DNA from: an uncultured Microbacteriaceae bacterium
GTDB taxonomy: Bacteria; Actinomycetota; Actinomycetes; Actinomycetales; Microbacteriaceae
Assembly (NCBI GenBank): GCA_903882245.1
Contig: CAIRWJ010000036.1
Location: forward strand, 1 to 12,131
DNA: 12,131 nucleotides
Direction: 5' to 3'
Positions within the stretch are counted from its first letter, which is position 1, and each line of letters starts with the position of its first letter. The notes below the pieces were generated by a model. That model did not search any database, was not told the DNA's origin, and was given only the letters and a program-made list of their open reading frames with translations. Below, piece after piece: positions 1 to 5,865 of the stretch. The position numbers and the translations under genes are program-made.

Positions 1-261
1 ACCGCGATTGTCAACGACATGAAGCGCCGGGTCGTTGAACTGAGTGACGGACGCATCGTCCGTGACGAAGCAGGTGGTCAATACCAGACGCGTGCGAACC
101 CGATCTTTGTCGATGACTCGTTCCCCACCCGCGCGGATTCGCAGCCCATCGCAATCGAACCGATTGACTTTGACCCAATTCCAGCATTCGACCCCATGAC
201 GCCCACGAGCGAAGCGGTCGACCTAAGCTACCTCGATCGACTCGAGGAAGACCCGCTATGA
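1..261 (+). CDS. ftsE: Cell division ATP-binding protein FtsE, C-terminal part
   Basis: Partial gene; its 5' part lies outside the window. Reading from base 1 gives TAIVNDMKRRVVELSDGRIV followed by RDEAGGQY, the usual end of actinobacterial FtsE, the ABC-type ATPase that partners FtsX at the septum and controls peptidoglycan hydrolases. The Walker and signature motifs are not in view. Canonical FtsE stops soon after this point, but here about 57 more residues follow. They form an acidic, proline-rich tail containing IEPIDFDPIPAFDPM and ending LSYLDRLEEDPL. The stop codon overlaps the ftsX start (ATGA, 258-261), so the two are probably co-transcribed and translationally coupled. Identification rests on the C-terminal motif plus the ftsX neighbour. 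Confidence 0.9.
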   Translation, partial: TAIVNDMKRRVVELSDGRIVRDEAGGQYQTRANPIFVDDSFPTRADSQPIAIEPIDFDPIPAFDPMTPTSEAVDLSYLDRLEEDPL

Positions 262-1172
262 AAATGAGTTTCGTCCTCATTGAGGCATGGAATGGAGTTC
301 GTCGGAATATCTCGATGGTCGTTTCGGTCATCTTGGTGACCCTCGTCTCGCTGACGTTCGTAGGCTCGGCCGCATTGCTGCAATTGCAAATCGGCAACAT
401 GAAGTCGTATTGGTATGACAAGGCGCAGGTCGCGGTCTATTTGTGTACACAGTATTCGACGCTCGGCGCGTGTGACCAGCAAGAGGCGAGTGCTGATCAG
501 ATCGCCGCGGTTCAAGCGCAACTGGATTCGGATACGCTCACGCCCTATATCGACAAGTGGTACTTCGAAAGCCATGACGACGCCTACACGAACTTCACGA
601 AGCAGTTCAAGGGAAGCCCGGTCGTTGACCTTGTCACCCCAGACCTTTTGCCACAGACCTTTTGGGTGAACCTCAAAGACCCCACACAGGCGACCCTAGT
701 TTTCGAGGCGTTGGGGGGCATGAGCGGCGTCGAGTCGGTCATCGACCAACGGTCGTACCTCGACGGAATATTTTCGATGCTCAACGCCGCGAGTCTGACG
801 GCCGTTAGCCTGGCGGTGCTGATGCTCGTAGCTGCTGCGTTGCTCATCGCGACGACAATCCGCCTATCCGCGTTCTCGCGTCGCCGCGAACTCGCAATCA
901 TGCGACTTGTCGGCGCGTCCAACTGGTTCATTCAAACACCGTTCATCGTGGAGGGCGTGGTTGCGGCGACAATTGGTTCAGTTCTCGCCTGTGGCGCTAT
1001 CGCAGGCATAGTTGTCTTCTTCGTCGACGGATATCTCGCATCAGCACTGCCCACAACGTCGTTCATCACCCTCGCCGATGTCTGGATTGTGTTCCCCGGG
1101 TTGCTCGTCGCAGGCGCGGTTCTCGCGGCGGCCAGCGCCTACGTCGCCATTTCTCGTTACCTTCGCGTCTAA
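258..1172 (+). CDS. ftsX: Cell division protein FtsX (permease-like)
   Basis: This 304-residue protein has the FtsX layout. A short cytoplasmic N-terminus is followed by one membrane helix (about residues 18-43), an extracytoplasmic domain of about 130 residues, then three helices near 180-205, 228-255 and 275-300. The cytoplasmic loop SRRRELAIMRLVGAS is typical of the FtsX/MacB family. The outer domain holds two cysteines (C63 and C72) that could form a disulfide. With FtsE it is expected to relay ATP hydrolysis to cell-wall hydrolases at division. The ATG start overlaps the ftsE stop by four bases and a GAGGAA Shine-Dalgarno-like run lies in the ftsE end (around 243-248). The length is normal for the family. 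Confidence 0.95.
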   Translation: MKMSFVLIEAWNGVRRNISMVVSVILVTLVSLTFVGSAALLQLQIGNMKSYWYDKAQVAVYLCTQYSTLGACDQQEASADQIAAVQAQLDSDTLTPYIDKWYFESHDDAYTNFTKQFKGSPVVDLVTPDLLPQTFWVNLKDPTQATLVFEALGGMSGVESVIDQRSYLDGIFSMLNAASLTAVSLAVLMLVAAALLIATTIRLSAFSRRRELAIMRLVGASNWFIQTPFIVEGVVAATIGSVLACGAIAGIVVFFVDGYLASALPTTSFITLADVWIVFPGLLVAGAVLAAASAYVAISRYLRV

Positions 1173-1180
1173 CCCGGATG

Positions 1181-1186
1181 TAAACT
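1181..1186 (+). promoter_or_regulatory. Candidate -10 box for smpB
   Basis: TAAACT lies directly after a TG dinucleotide, nine bases past the ftsX stop. It would start transcription near 1193 and give smpB a leader of about 36 bases containing its Shine-Dalgarno site. No good -35 box is visible. The same hexamer serves as the proposed -10 of the desaturase gene at 4755. Read-through from ftsEX is the alternative. Confidence 0.4.
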
Positions 1187-1228
1187 GGAGGGCTTGGACT
1201 CACCAGATGACCGGAAAGGGGGTGCGCC

Positions 1229-1705
1229 ATGCCAAAGGAACTAGGCGAAAAAGTCGTTGCGACGAACCGCAAGGCGCGCCACGATTATCACATCGAGGAC
1301 ACGTTTGAGTGTGGCCTCTCACTGGTTGGTACCGAAGTCAAAGCACTACGTTTGGGCAAGGCGTCACTTGTTGACGGCTGGGCGCAGATTGTAGACGGTG
1401 AAATGTGGATGGAGTCCGTTCACATCCCCGAGTACACGCAGGGAACGTGGACAAACCACGCGACGAGGCGCAAGCGCAAGTTGCTTCTGCACCGCGCTGA
1501 AATCATCAAGATTTCGCATCGCATTCACGACGGCGGATACACGCTCGTTCCGTTGAAAATCTATTTCAAGGACGGCCGCGCCAAGGTCGAACTGGCCATC
1601 GCCAAGGGGAAAAAGGATTACGACAAGCGTCACACTCTGCGGGAAAAGGAAGACAAGCGCGAGGCCGAGCGCGCGATGAAGTCCAAACGTCTGCGCGGGG
1701 AATAA
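1229..1705 (+). CDS. smpB: SsrA-binding protein SmpB
   Basis: A 158-residue protein with the complete SmpB signature: [20 protein letters not shown], then [20 protein letters not shown], a beta-barrel core with [21 protein letters not shown] and a basic C-terminal tail ([20 protein letters not shown]). SmpB binds the tRNA-like domain of tmRNA, and its tail enters the empty mRNA channel of stalled ribosomes, so it is essential to trans-translation. The ATG is preceded by AAAGGGGG (1215-1222) with a 6-base spacer, making it one of the few genes here with a clear Shine-Dalgarno site. Its RNA partner ssrA starts 89 bases downstream on the same strand. Length is typical of the family. Confidence 0.98.
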   Translation: MPKELGEKVVATNRKARHDYHIEDTFECGLSLVGTEVKALRLGKASLVDGWAQIVDGEMWMESVHIPEYTQGTWTNHATRRKRKLLLHRAEIIKISHRIHDGGYTLVPLKIYFKDGRAKVELAIAKGKKDYDKRHTLREKEDKREAERAMKSKRLRGE

Positions 1706-1725
1706 GTGATGTCGGACGAGCGTTC

Positions 1726-1731
1726 TATAAT
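1726..1731 (+). promoter_or_regulatory. -10 box of the ssrA promoter
   Basis: A perfect TATAAT lies 20 bases past the smpB stop, and transcription would begin near 1738. The precursor would then include the leader (1751-1767) and the 5' arm of the processing stem. No convincing -35 hexamer is present at 16-18 bases upstream. Confidence 0.6.
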
Positions 1732-1750
1732 CGTGAAGCACCCGAAAGGG

Positions 1751-1767
1751 TTTTGAAAACTCAACAG
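1751..1767 (+). promoter_or_regulatory. rRNA-leader-like element ahead of tmRNA
   Basis: The sequence TTTTGAAAACTCAACAG, preceded by CCCGAAAGGG (1741-1750, a 3-bp GNRA mini-hairpin), resembles from memory the conserved TTTGAGAACTCAACAG-type element in actinobacterial pre-rRNA leaders and spacers. There it lies next to the long processing stem, and here it runs directly into the 5' arm of a stem. A role in processing or antitermination is inferred. Comparison with this organism's own rrn operons would settle it. Confidence 0.5.
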
Positions 1768-1785
1768 TGTGGAATGTGACTCGCC
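1767..1785 (+). promoter_or_regulatory. 5' arm of predicted pre-tmRNA processing stem
   Basis: Bases 1767-1780 (GTGTGGAATGTGAC) pair perfectly with 2178-2191. T1781-G2177 adds a wobble pair, then after one mismatch GCC 1783-1785 pairs with GGC 2173-2175. The arm ends nine bases before mature tmRNA begins. Stems that join the two ends of a precursor are classical RNase III substrates in pre-rRNA; the same use here is inferred. Confidence 0.7.
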
Positions 1786-1794
1786 TCCCATCAT

Positions 1795-2169
1795 GGGGAT
1801 GATCGGTTTCGACAGTGCGTCTAAGCCGGAAAGAAGCGGGTCGAGGATGCAGGGTTATCTCGTAAACGCCCCTTGCAAACCAATAGGTGCCAACGCAAAG
1901 CGCACCGACTTCGCTCTCGCTGCCTAATAAGCCGCCATCGAAGTCCGTCAGACCGAGTTCCGCCTTCGGCTCGGATCCTGGCGCCATTTAGAGGGCTTGC
2001 TACGAACTTGTGTGTCAGGGGTTCGCGGGACATTAACTGATACTGGGCCCGTCGACTTAGGTGTTAGTGACAAATGTCGGGGCCGAGCAAAACGTCTTCA
2101 CTGACTACACCCGTAGAAGATTCCGACTGTTCGTATTGGACGGGGGTTCAATTCCCCCCATCTCCACCA
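1795..2169 (+). ncRNA. ssrA: Transfer-messenger RNA (tmRNA)
   Basis: One-piece tmRNA of about 375 bases. The 5' end GGGGATGATCGGTTTCGAC pairs through its first seven bases with CATCTCC (2159-2165), giving a 7-bp acceptor stem with one G-U pair. The discriminator A2166 and an encoded CCA (2167-2169) follow. A T-arm is clear: five G-C pairs (2142-2146 with 2154-2158) around the loop TTCAATT. The tag reading frame runs from 1889 to 1924 and encodes ANAKRTDFALAA, followed by two TAA stops (1925-1930); the ALAA end is the usual protease signal. With SmpB it frees stalled ribosomes and marks the nascent chain for degradation. It directly follows smpB, a common order. No Rho-independent terminator is visible downstream. 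Confidence 0.97.
1889..1930 (+). other. tmRNA proteolysis tag reading frame
   Basis: The resume codon GCC starts ANAKRTDFALAA, ended by tandem TAA TAA. The bases just before the resume codon (CAATAGGT) are A/T-rich, as expected for the SmpB-guided resume site. The similarity of KRTDFALAA to other actinobacterial tags supports the reading frame. Confidence 0.93.
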
Positions 2170-2172
2170 TTT

Positions 2173-2191
2173 GGCAGGTCACATTCCACAC
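2173..2191 (+). promoter_or_regulatory. 3' arm of predicted pre-tmRNA processing stem
   Basis: This is the complement of 1767-1785: GTCACATTCCACAC at 2178-2191 forms 14 uninterrupted pairs. The arm starts three bases after the encoded CCA, so folding would hold both mature ends at the base of the acceptor stem. A cut here would also free the downstream DUF805 message. Confidence 0.7.
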
Positions 2192-2221
2192 ATTCTTCTT
2201 TACCGAACAGAACGGAACCTC

Positions 2222-2599
2222 ATGTCTTTTGGCGCCGCCATCGCGAGTTTTTTCTCGAAGTACGCCACGTTTAGCGGACGTGCGCGACGCAGTGAATTCT
2301 GGTTTGCAGTGCTGTTCACGACACTTGTCAGTGTTGCTATTGGCACTATCTGGCCAGGAACGACGCTCGTTGTCAACGATATGTCGATTCAGCAATCCTC
2401 AGTTCCGTCGAACCTGTGGCAGCTCGCCATTCTGGTTCCGTCGCTTGCTTTGTCGTGGCGACGACTCCACGACGTCGGACGCAAGGGCACGTATTATCTC
2501 TTCATCCTGATTCCGATCGTGGGCTGGATCATGCTGTTCATCCAATTCGTCAAGGACAGCCAGCCCGGATCGAACGCGTTCGGAGAACCAGTCAAATAG
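2222..2599 (+). CDS. DUF805 family small membrane protein
   Basis: A 125-residue protein starting MSFGAAIASFFSKYATFSGR. It has the DUF805 hallmarks: FSGRARRSEFWF near the N-terminus, a pair of hydrophobic helices, the conserved SWRRLHDVGRKG loop, a further hydrophobic hairpin (TYYLFILIPIVGWIMLFIQF) and the closing DSQPGSNAFG. DUF805 proteins are inner-membrane proteins of unknown function. A TTG at 2171 in the same frame could extend it by 17 residues, but family similarity begins at the ATG. The Shine-Dalgarno signal is weak (GGAA, four bases before the ATG) and there is no promoter-like box close to the start, so transcription may come through ssrA. It converges on the SRPBCC gene, with seven bases between the stops. 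Confidence 0.88.
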   Translation: MSFGAAIASFFSKYATFSGRARRSEFWFAVLFTTLVSVAIGTIWPGTTLVVNDMSIQQSSVPSNLWQLAILVPSLALSWRRLHDVGRKGTYYLFILIPIVGWIMLFIQFVKDSQPGSNAFGEPVK

Positions 2600-2606
2600 C
2601 CCTGGG

Positions 2607-3047
2607 TTATAGCGTTCGCGCGAACGCATTCAACGCCGACCGGAACGCGAGTGTTCCGATCACCAGTGCGAACGGAGCAGTCCACCAAAACATGCCTTTG
2701 GGCTTGAGGTAGATGTCCTCAAACCAGTGGAGTCGAGTGGTTGAGTCATCCAGTGCGGTCAATGCGAATCCCGCGGTACCGCCGAGGATTGGCCCCGTCT
2801 TGGTGATGGTGCATGAAGCGCGTCCAGCCCGAGGTGTCTGGAAGCCGGTCACGGTCATCGGGTCGTCGAGGCGAAGTGGCCCGAGATGAGTAACGCCGAC
2901 AAATTCAGTTCCGACTCCCGTCGTCCGTGTGGTCACGGTGACCACGGTCTGGGGAATCCACTCGGAGTGCGACGGCCAATCCGTCAGGTGATCCCACACG
3001 TGGTCGATGCCGTGGGGTAAATCAACCTGAATGTCGATGCGGGTCAT
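2607..3047 (-). CDS. SRPBCC (START-like) ligand-binding protein
   Basis: A 146-residue protein whose N-terminal pattern (IDIQVDLPHGIDHVWDHLTD, then WPSHSEWIPQ) is the typical opening strand, helix and W..HsEW loop of the SRPBCC/polyketide cyclase-like superfamily. A middle GVGTEFVGVTHLGP strand pair and a late RLHWFEDIYLKP strand complete the helix-grip fold. A C-terminal hydrophobic helix (FWWTAPFALVIGTLAF) is unusual for a soluble member and may touch the membrane. The superfamily binds hydrophobic ligands; no specific ligand or enzyme role can be read. The gene diverges from the DUF1905 gene with 48 bases between start codons. The ATG start has a -10-like TAGATT nine bases upstream. Confidence 0.78.
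   Translation of the reverse strand: MTRIDIQVDLPHGIDHVWDHLTDWPSHSEWIPQTVVTVTTRTTGVGTEFVGVTHLGPLRLDDPMTVTGFQTPRAGRASCTITKTGPILGGTAGFALTALDDSTTRLHWFEDIYLKPKGMFWWTAPFALVIGTLAFRSALNAFARTL
2612..2627. terminator. GC-rich palindrome at DUF805/SRPBCC convergent junction
   Basis: GCGTTCGCGCGAACGC is a perfect 16-base palindrome (6-bp stem with a 4-base loop, or a fully paired cruciform). It sits at the end of the SRPBCC coding region, 13 bases past the DUF805 stop. It could end transcription from both sides, but neither strand has a following T-tract, so this is a tentative call. Confidence 0.35.
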
Positions 3048-3056
3048 GGTGTTCCC

Positions 3057-3062
3057 AATCTA
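3057..3062 (-). promoter_or_regulatory. -10 box of the SRPBCC gene
   Basis: On the minus strand TAGATT is followed by nine bases and then the ATG at 3047, leaving a leader of at most two or three bases. No Shine-Dalgarno sequence is visible. It lies back to back with the DUF1905 promoter. Confidence 0.5.
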
Positions 3063-3083
3063 CGACGCGACGGGTCGCCCTGT

Positions 3084-3089
3084 TAGCCT
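3084..3089 (+). promoter_or_regulatory. -10 box of the DUF1905 gene (leaderless)
   Basis: TAGCCT is followed by exactly six bases and the GTG start at 3096, so transcription would begin at the start codon. The hisN promoter has the same hexamer with the same spacing. No Shine-Dalgarno site is present. Confidence 0.55.
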
Positions 3090-3095
3090 GTCCTC

Positions 3096-3383
3096 GTGCA
3101 ACTCACGTTCTCGGGCGACATGTTTGAGTGGCGCGGGCCGTCCCCGTTTTACTTTGTTCGTGTCCCTGACGACGAGAGCCAGATGATCCGAGATGTCGCC
3201 AGCATGGTCACCTATGGGTGGGGCGTCATCCCGGTGACAGCGACAATCGGCTTGTCGACGGTGACGACCTCGTTGTTCCCGAAGGACGGCGGATATTTGG
3301 TACCCATCAAGAACGCGCTGAGATTGCCTGAGAAAATAGCGGTCGGCGACTCGGTTCACGTGACTCTGTCAATCGGGGTCTGA
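3096..3383 (+). CDS. DUF1905 domain protein
   Basis: A 95-residue single-domain protein of the DUF1905 type: an opening strand LTFSGDMFEWRGPSPFYFVRV, VPDDESQMIRD, a WGVIPVTATIG strand and a closing GGYLVPIKNALRLPEKIAVG. The final strand GDSVHVTLSIGV completes the fold. DUF1905 proteins are small beta-barrel-like proteins of unknown biochemical role. The GTG start is chosen because it begins the conserved strand and sits six bases after a TAGCCT -10 box. The ChrA-type gene starts 12 bases after the stop, so the two may be co-transcribed. Confidence 0.85.
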   Translation: MQLTFSGDMFEWRGPSPFYFVRVPDDESQMIRDVASMVTYGWGVIPVTATIGLSTVTTSLFPKDGGYLVPIKNALRLPEKIAVGDSVHVTLSIGV

Positions 3384-3389
3384 CAAACT
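3384..3389 (+). promoter_or_regulatory. Weak -10 box of the chrA-like gene
   Basis: CAAACT, directly after the DUF1905 stop, is six bases before the GTG start at 3396. It differs from the TAAACT box of the desaturase gene only at the first base. It may allow a separate leaderless chrA message in addition to read-through from DUF1905. Confidence 0.35.
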
Positions 3390-3395
3390 AGGGGC

Positions 3396-4721
3396 GTGGC
3401 CAACCCGACAATTCCATTCCGCGACGCGGTGTCCTATTGGTGGAAAATCGGTCTCACGAGTTTCGGCGGTCCGGCTGGCCAAATCTCGATGTTGCATGAC
3501 GAAGTTGTCGTCAAACGTCGATGGATTTCAGAGAAACGCTTTCTGCACGCACTCAATTACTGCATGGTCCTGCCCGGCCCCGAGGCCCAACAGCTCGTCA
3601 CCTACATCGGGTGGCTCATGCACGGGGTGCGAGGCGGAGTCATCGCGGGCACGCTGTTCGTCCTGCCGTCTCTGGTAATCCTCATCGTCCTGACGTGGTT
3701 GTACCTCGCGTTCGGGGAAACGGCAATTGTGATGGGAATTTTCGCAGCCATTAAACCCGTGGTCGTCGCGATCATCGCCCAAGCCGTGTTCCGAATCGGG
3801 TCACGATCACTGGGGCATCCTGTCTTGTGGATAATCGCCGGAATCTCGACAATCGCCATGCTGGTATCGGGAGCCCTGTTTCCCCTGATCCTCGCGATCG
3901 CGGTCGTGGTTGGGATTGTCGGTTCGCGCGTCGCGCCAGTTGTTTTTCAGGGTGGAGTCGGGCACTCGCCGAGCGCGAACTCCGGCGGGAAAGCCATCAT
4001 CGATGACGAGACGAAAACACCTCCGCACGCTCGAATCACGAGATGGCGTCTGGTTCGCACCGTGGCCGCGTCACTCGTCGCCTGGCTGTTGCCGCTTGCA
4101 GCATTGTGGTTGAGTCTCGGCCCGGACAGTTCCCTTGTCGAGATGGCCCTGTTCTTCTCCGGAGCCGCACTTCTCACGTTCGGGGGCGCGTACGCCGTCC
4201 TACCCTACGTTTTCCACGGTGCAGTGAGCGCGGGCTGGGCAACGCCGACGCAGATGGTCGATGGTCTCGCGCTCGGTGAAACAACACCAGGCCCTCTCAT
4301 CATGTTCGTGAGCTTTGTTGGCTTCGTGGGCGGCTTCGCTGGAGAATTCCTCGGGGCGGGCACGTCGTGGATTTCGGGAATTCTCGCAGCCGTCGTCGCG
4401 ACGTGGTTCACCTTCCTGCCGTCATTCTTTTTCATTTTGGCTGGCGGACCCTACGTCGAGGCGACCAGGCATCGCACGGCCTTCGCCGGTCCTCTCACCG
4501 CGATCAACGCCGCCGTTGTTGGGGTGGTGCTGAGCCTCGCGTTGGTTTACGCGCATAATGTCTTTCTCCCAGCAAACGCGTCGCTCGATATCGTCGGAAT
4601 CGCGATCGCGATCCTCGCCGCGGTAGCCCTCTTTGTGTTCAAACGCTCGGTCATCGAGGTCATCGCCTGGGGAGCATCGCTCGGACTGATAATGGGTTTG
4701 TTCGCCACGTTCGTCGCGTAG
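3396..4721 (+). CDS. chrA: Chromate-transporter (CHR) family membrane protein
   Basis: A 441-residue, strongly hydrophobic protein made of two homologous CHR domains, the usual long-chain form. The first domain opens with WWKIGLTSFGGPAGQI (residues 15-30) and has HALNYCMVLPGPEAQQLVTY (51-70). The second starts around residue 250 with GAALLTFGGAYAVLPYV and has DGLALGETTPGPLIMFVSFVG. The FGGP/FGG and PGP motifs are conserved in the family, some members of which export chromate by proton-driven exchange. Many family members have untested substrates, so chromate is a family-level guess. The two domains are joined by a hydrophilic stretch near residues 190-215. The GTG start lies 12 bases past the DUF1905 stop. 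A 5-bp hairpin at 4713-4725 overlaps the stop codon. Confidence 0.92.
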   Translation: MANPTIPFRDAVSYWWKIGLTSFGGPAGQISMLHDEVVVKRRWISEKRFLHALNYCMVLPGPEAQQLVTYIGWLMHGVRGGVIAGTLFVLPSLVILIVLTWLYLAFGETAIVMGIFAAIKPVVVAIIAQAVFRIGSRSLGHPVLWIIAGISTIAMLVSGALFPLILAIAVVVGIVGSRVAPVVFQGGVGHSPSANSGGKAIIDDETKTPPHARITRWRLVRTVAASLVAWLLPLAALWLSLGPDSSLVEMALFFSGAALLTFGGAYAVLPYVFHGAVSAGWATPTQMVDGLALGETTPGPLIMFVSFVGFVGGFAGEFLGAGTSWISGILAAVVATWFTFLPSFFFILAGGPYVEATRHRTAFAGPLTAINAAVVGVVLSLALVYAHNVFLPANASLDIVGIAIAILAAVALFVFKRSVIEVIAWGASLGLIMGLFATFVA

Positions 4722-4728
4722 CGACAGG

Positions 4729-4756
4729 TAGGGGTCACTCATAGAAAAGACCCCTA
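4729..4756. promoter_or_regulatory. Inverted repeat, likely operator of the desaturase gene
   Basis: TAGGGGTC (4729-4736) and GACCCCTA (4749-4756) are perfect inverted copies separated by 12 bases. Their centres are 20 bp apart, about two helical turns, as expected for a dimeric regulator. The repeat covers the candidate -35 (GGGTCA, 4732-4737) and the first two bases of the -10. Reading it as a chrA terminator is less likely because the loop is long and no T-tract follows. Confidence 0.5.
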
Positions 4757-4760
4757 AACT
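4755..4760 (+). promoter_or_regulatory. -10 box of the desaturase gene (leaderless)
   Basis: TAAACT is followed by six bases and the ATG at 4767. A partial -35, GGGTCA (three matches to TTGACA), lies 17 bases upstream. No Shine-Dalgarno site is present, which favours a leaderless message. Confidence 0.6.
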
Positions 4761-4766
4761 CAGGTA

Positions 4767-5855
4767 ATGACCGCAACTCTTCTCGTCCCACTGACGTCGA
4801 ACTACACCGAGCTTCTCGCACGTGTCAAAGAGGCCGGCCTCTTGAAAAAGAACCCGAGCTTCTACGTCATTCGCCTCGCGGTCATCTCTGTCCTCGCGGC
4901 CGGACTGTGGGTTGGAGGTGGCTTCCTGGGAGCTTCCGAACTTCACGACGGTGTCGTGATCGGCGTCGCATTCCTCATTGCTGGATTACTCGGAGTCCTC
5001 GGGGCCCAGTACGGATTCATCGCGCACGAAGCGGCTCACCGACAAATTTTCCGCAACAACAAATGGAACGATTGGGCTGGACTGTTGCTCTCGAACCTGT
5101 TCGCTGGGCTGTCCTACGGTTTCTGGATGCGGAAGCACAACAAGCACCATCAAAAACCGAATCAGATTGGCCAAGACCCCGACATCGCGATTCGCGTGCT
5201 CAGTTTCACCGTCGAATCGCGCGACGAAAAACGAGGAATCGAGCGTTGGATCTCGAATCGCCAGGGTTACCTTTTCCCCGCCCTATTATTCTTGACCGGT
5301 TTTGACCTTCTGCTTGACTCGTTCTCGGCGCTGCGTCGCACCGAACGGCCGATTGGAATTCGTGTTCTCGAGTTCGCGCTGATGGTCGTTCGTCAGACGG
5401 CACCCTACGTCATCATGGGGCTCATGTTCGGGTGGCTGTGGGCTATTGCATTGTGGATGTTCATGATGATGATCTTCGGGTTCTTCATGGGCGCCGCTTT
5501 TGCGCCGAACCACAAGGGGATGCCCCTCGTTCCGCGCGACGTCAAGCTCGACTTTTTCGAGCGTCAGGTCCTCACCAGTCGTAACATTCGCGGAAGCTGG
5601 CTCAAGGACAACCTGATGGGCGGACTCAACTATCAAGTTGAACACCACCTCTTCCCGTCGATGGCCCGCCCCTACCTTAAGCGCGCGCACGACATCGTCC
5701 TGGCCTACTGCGCTGACAAAAACATCACCCTGGTCGAGATGAACCTCATGTCGTCGTACAAGGCGATCATCGTCTATTTGAACAAGGTCGGACTGAGCAA
5801 CAACGTCGACCCGTTCGTGTGCCCGATGGTTGCGGACTTGCGACCCCGCTGGTAA
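4767..5855 (+). CDS. Membrane fatty acid desaturase
   Basis: A 362-residue integral membrane desaturase with all three histidine boxes that hold the di-iron centre: HEAAH (87-91), HNKHH (124-128) and QVEHH (290-294). The Q in the third box is typical of front-end or linoleoyl-CoA-type desaturases. Hydrophobic segments lie near residues 33-55, 62-82, 105-120, 167-185 and 205-245. The enzyme would insert a double bond into membrane acyl chains using oxygen and an electron donor; no fused cytochrome b5 or ferredoxin domain is present. The position of the double bond cannot be read. It stands alone between chrA and the galactokinase-like gene, with its own leaderless-type promoter and probable operator, consistent with regulated membrane-fluidity control. 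Confidence 0.93.
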   Translation: MTATLLVPLTSNYTELLARVKEAGLLKKNPSFYVIRLAVISVLAAGLWVGGGFLGASELHDGVVIGVAFLIAGLLGVLGAQYGFIAHEAAHRQIFRNNKWNDWAGLLLSNLFAGLSYGFWMRKHNKHHQKPNQIGQDPDIAIRVLSFTVESRDEKRGIERWISNRQGYLFPALLFLTGFDLLLDSFSALRRTERPIGIRVLEFALMVVRQTAPYVIMGLMFGWLWAIALWMFMMMIFGFFMGAAFAPNHKGMPLVPRDVKLDFFERQVLTSRNIRGSWLKDNLMGGLNYQVEHHLFPSMARPYLKRAHDIVLAYCADKNITLVEMNLMSSYKAIIVYLNKVGLSNNVDPFVCPMVADLRPRW

Positions 5856-5858
5856 TTT
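5830..5858 (+). promoter_or_regulatory. Promoter of the galactokinase-like gene (leaderless)
   Basis: TTGCGG (5830-5835) and TAATTT (5853-5858) are separated by 17 bases, the ideal spacing. Seven bases follow before the ATG at 5866. The -35 half lies inside the end of the desaturase gene, and the -10 overlaps its TAA stop. No Shine-Dalgarno site is present. Confidence 0.6.
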
Positions 5859-5865
5859 TCCGCGC

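Noticed and set aside
1364..1987. Long open frame (207 codons) on the minus strand opposite smpB and ssrA
   Set aside because: It runs antisense to a certain protein gene and a structural RNA, and its product is low-complexity and arginine-rich with no recognisable domain.
2100..2169. Possible separate tRNA gene ending in CCA
   Set aside because: The T-arm and acceptor end belong to the tRNA-like domain of tmRNA; the matching 5' acceptor strand is at 1795, and there is no anticodon arm.
2061..2510. Open frame crossing the 3' half of tmRNA into the DUF805 gene
   Set aside because: It overlaps the tRNA-like domain and is out of frame with the clear DUF805 protein.
4713..4725. Hairpin GTCGC-GTA-GCGAC as a terminator of chrA
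   Set aside because: Only five base pairs and no T-tract; it partly consists of the chrA stop codon. Kept only as a remark in the chrA entry.
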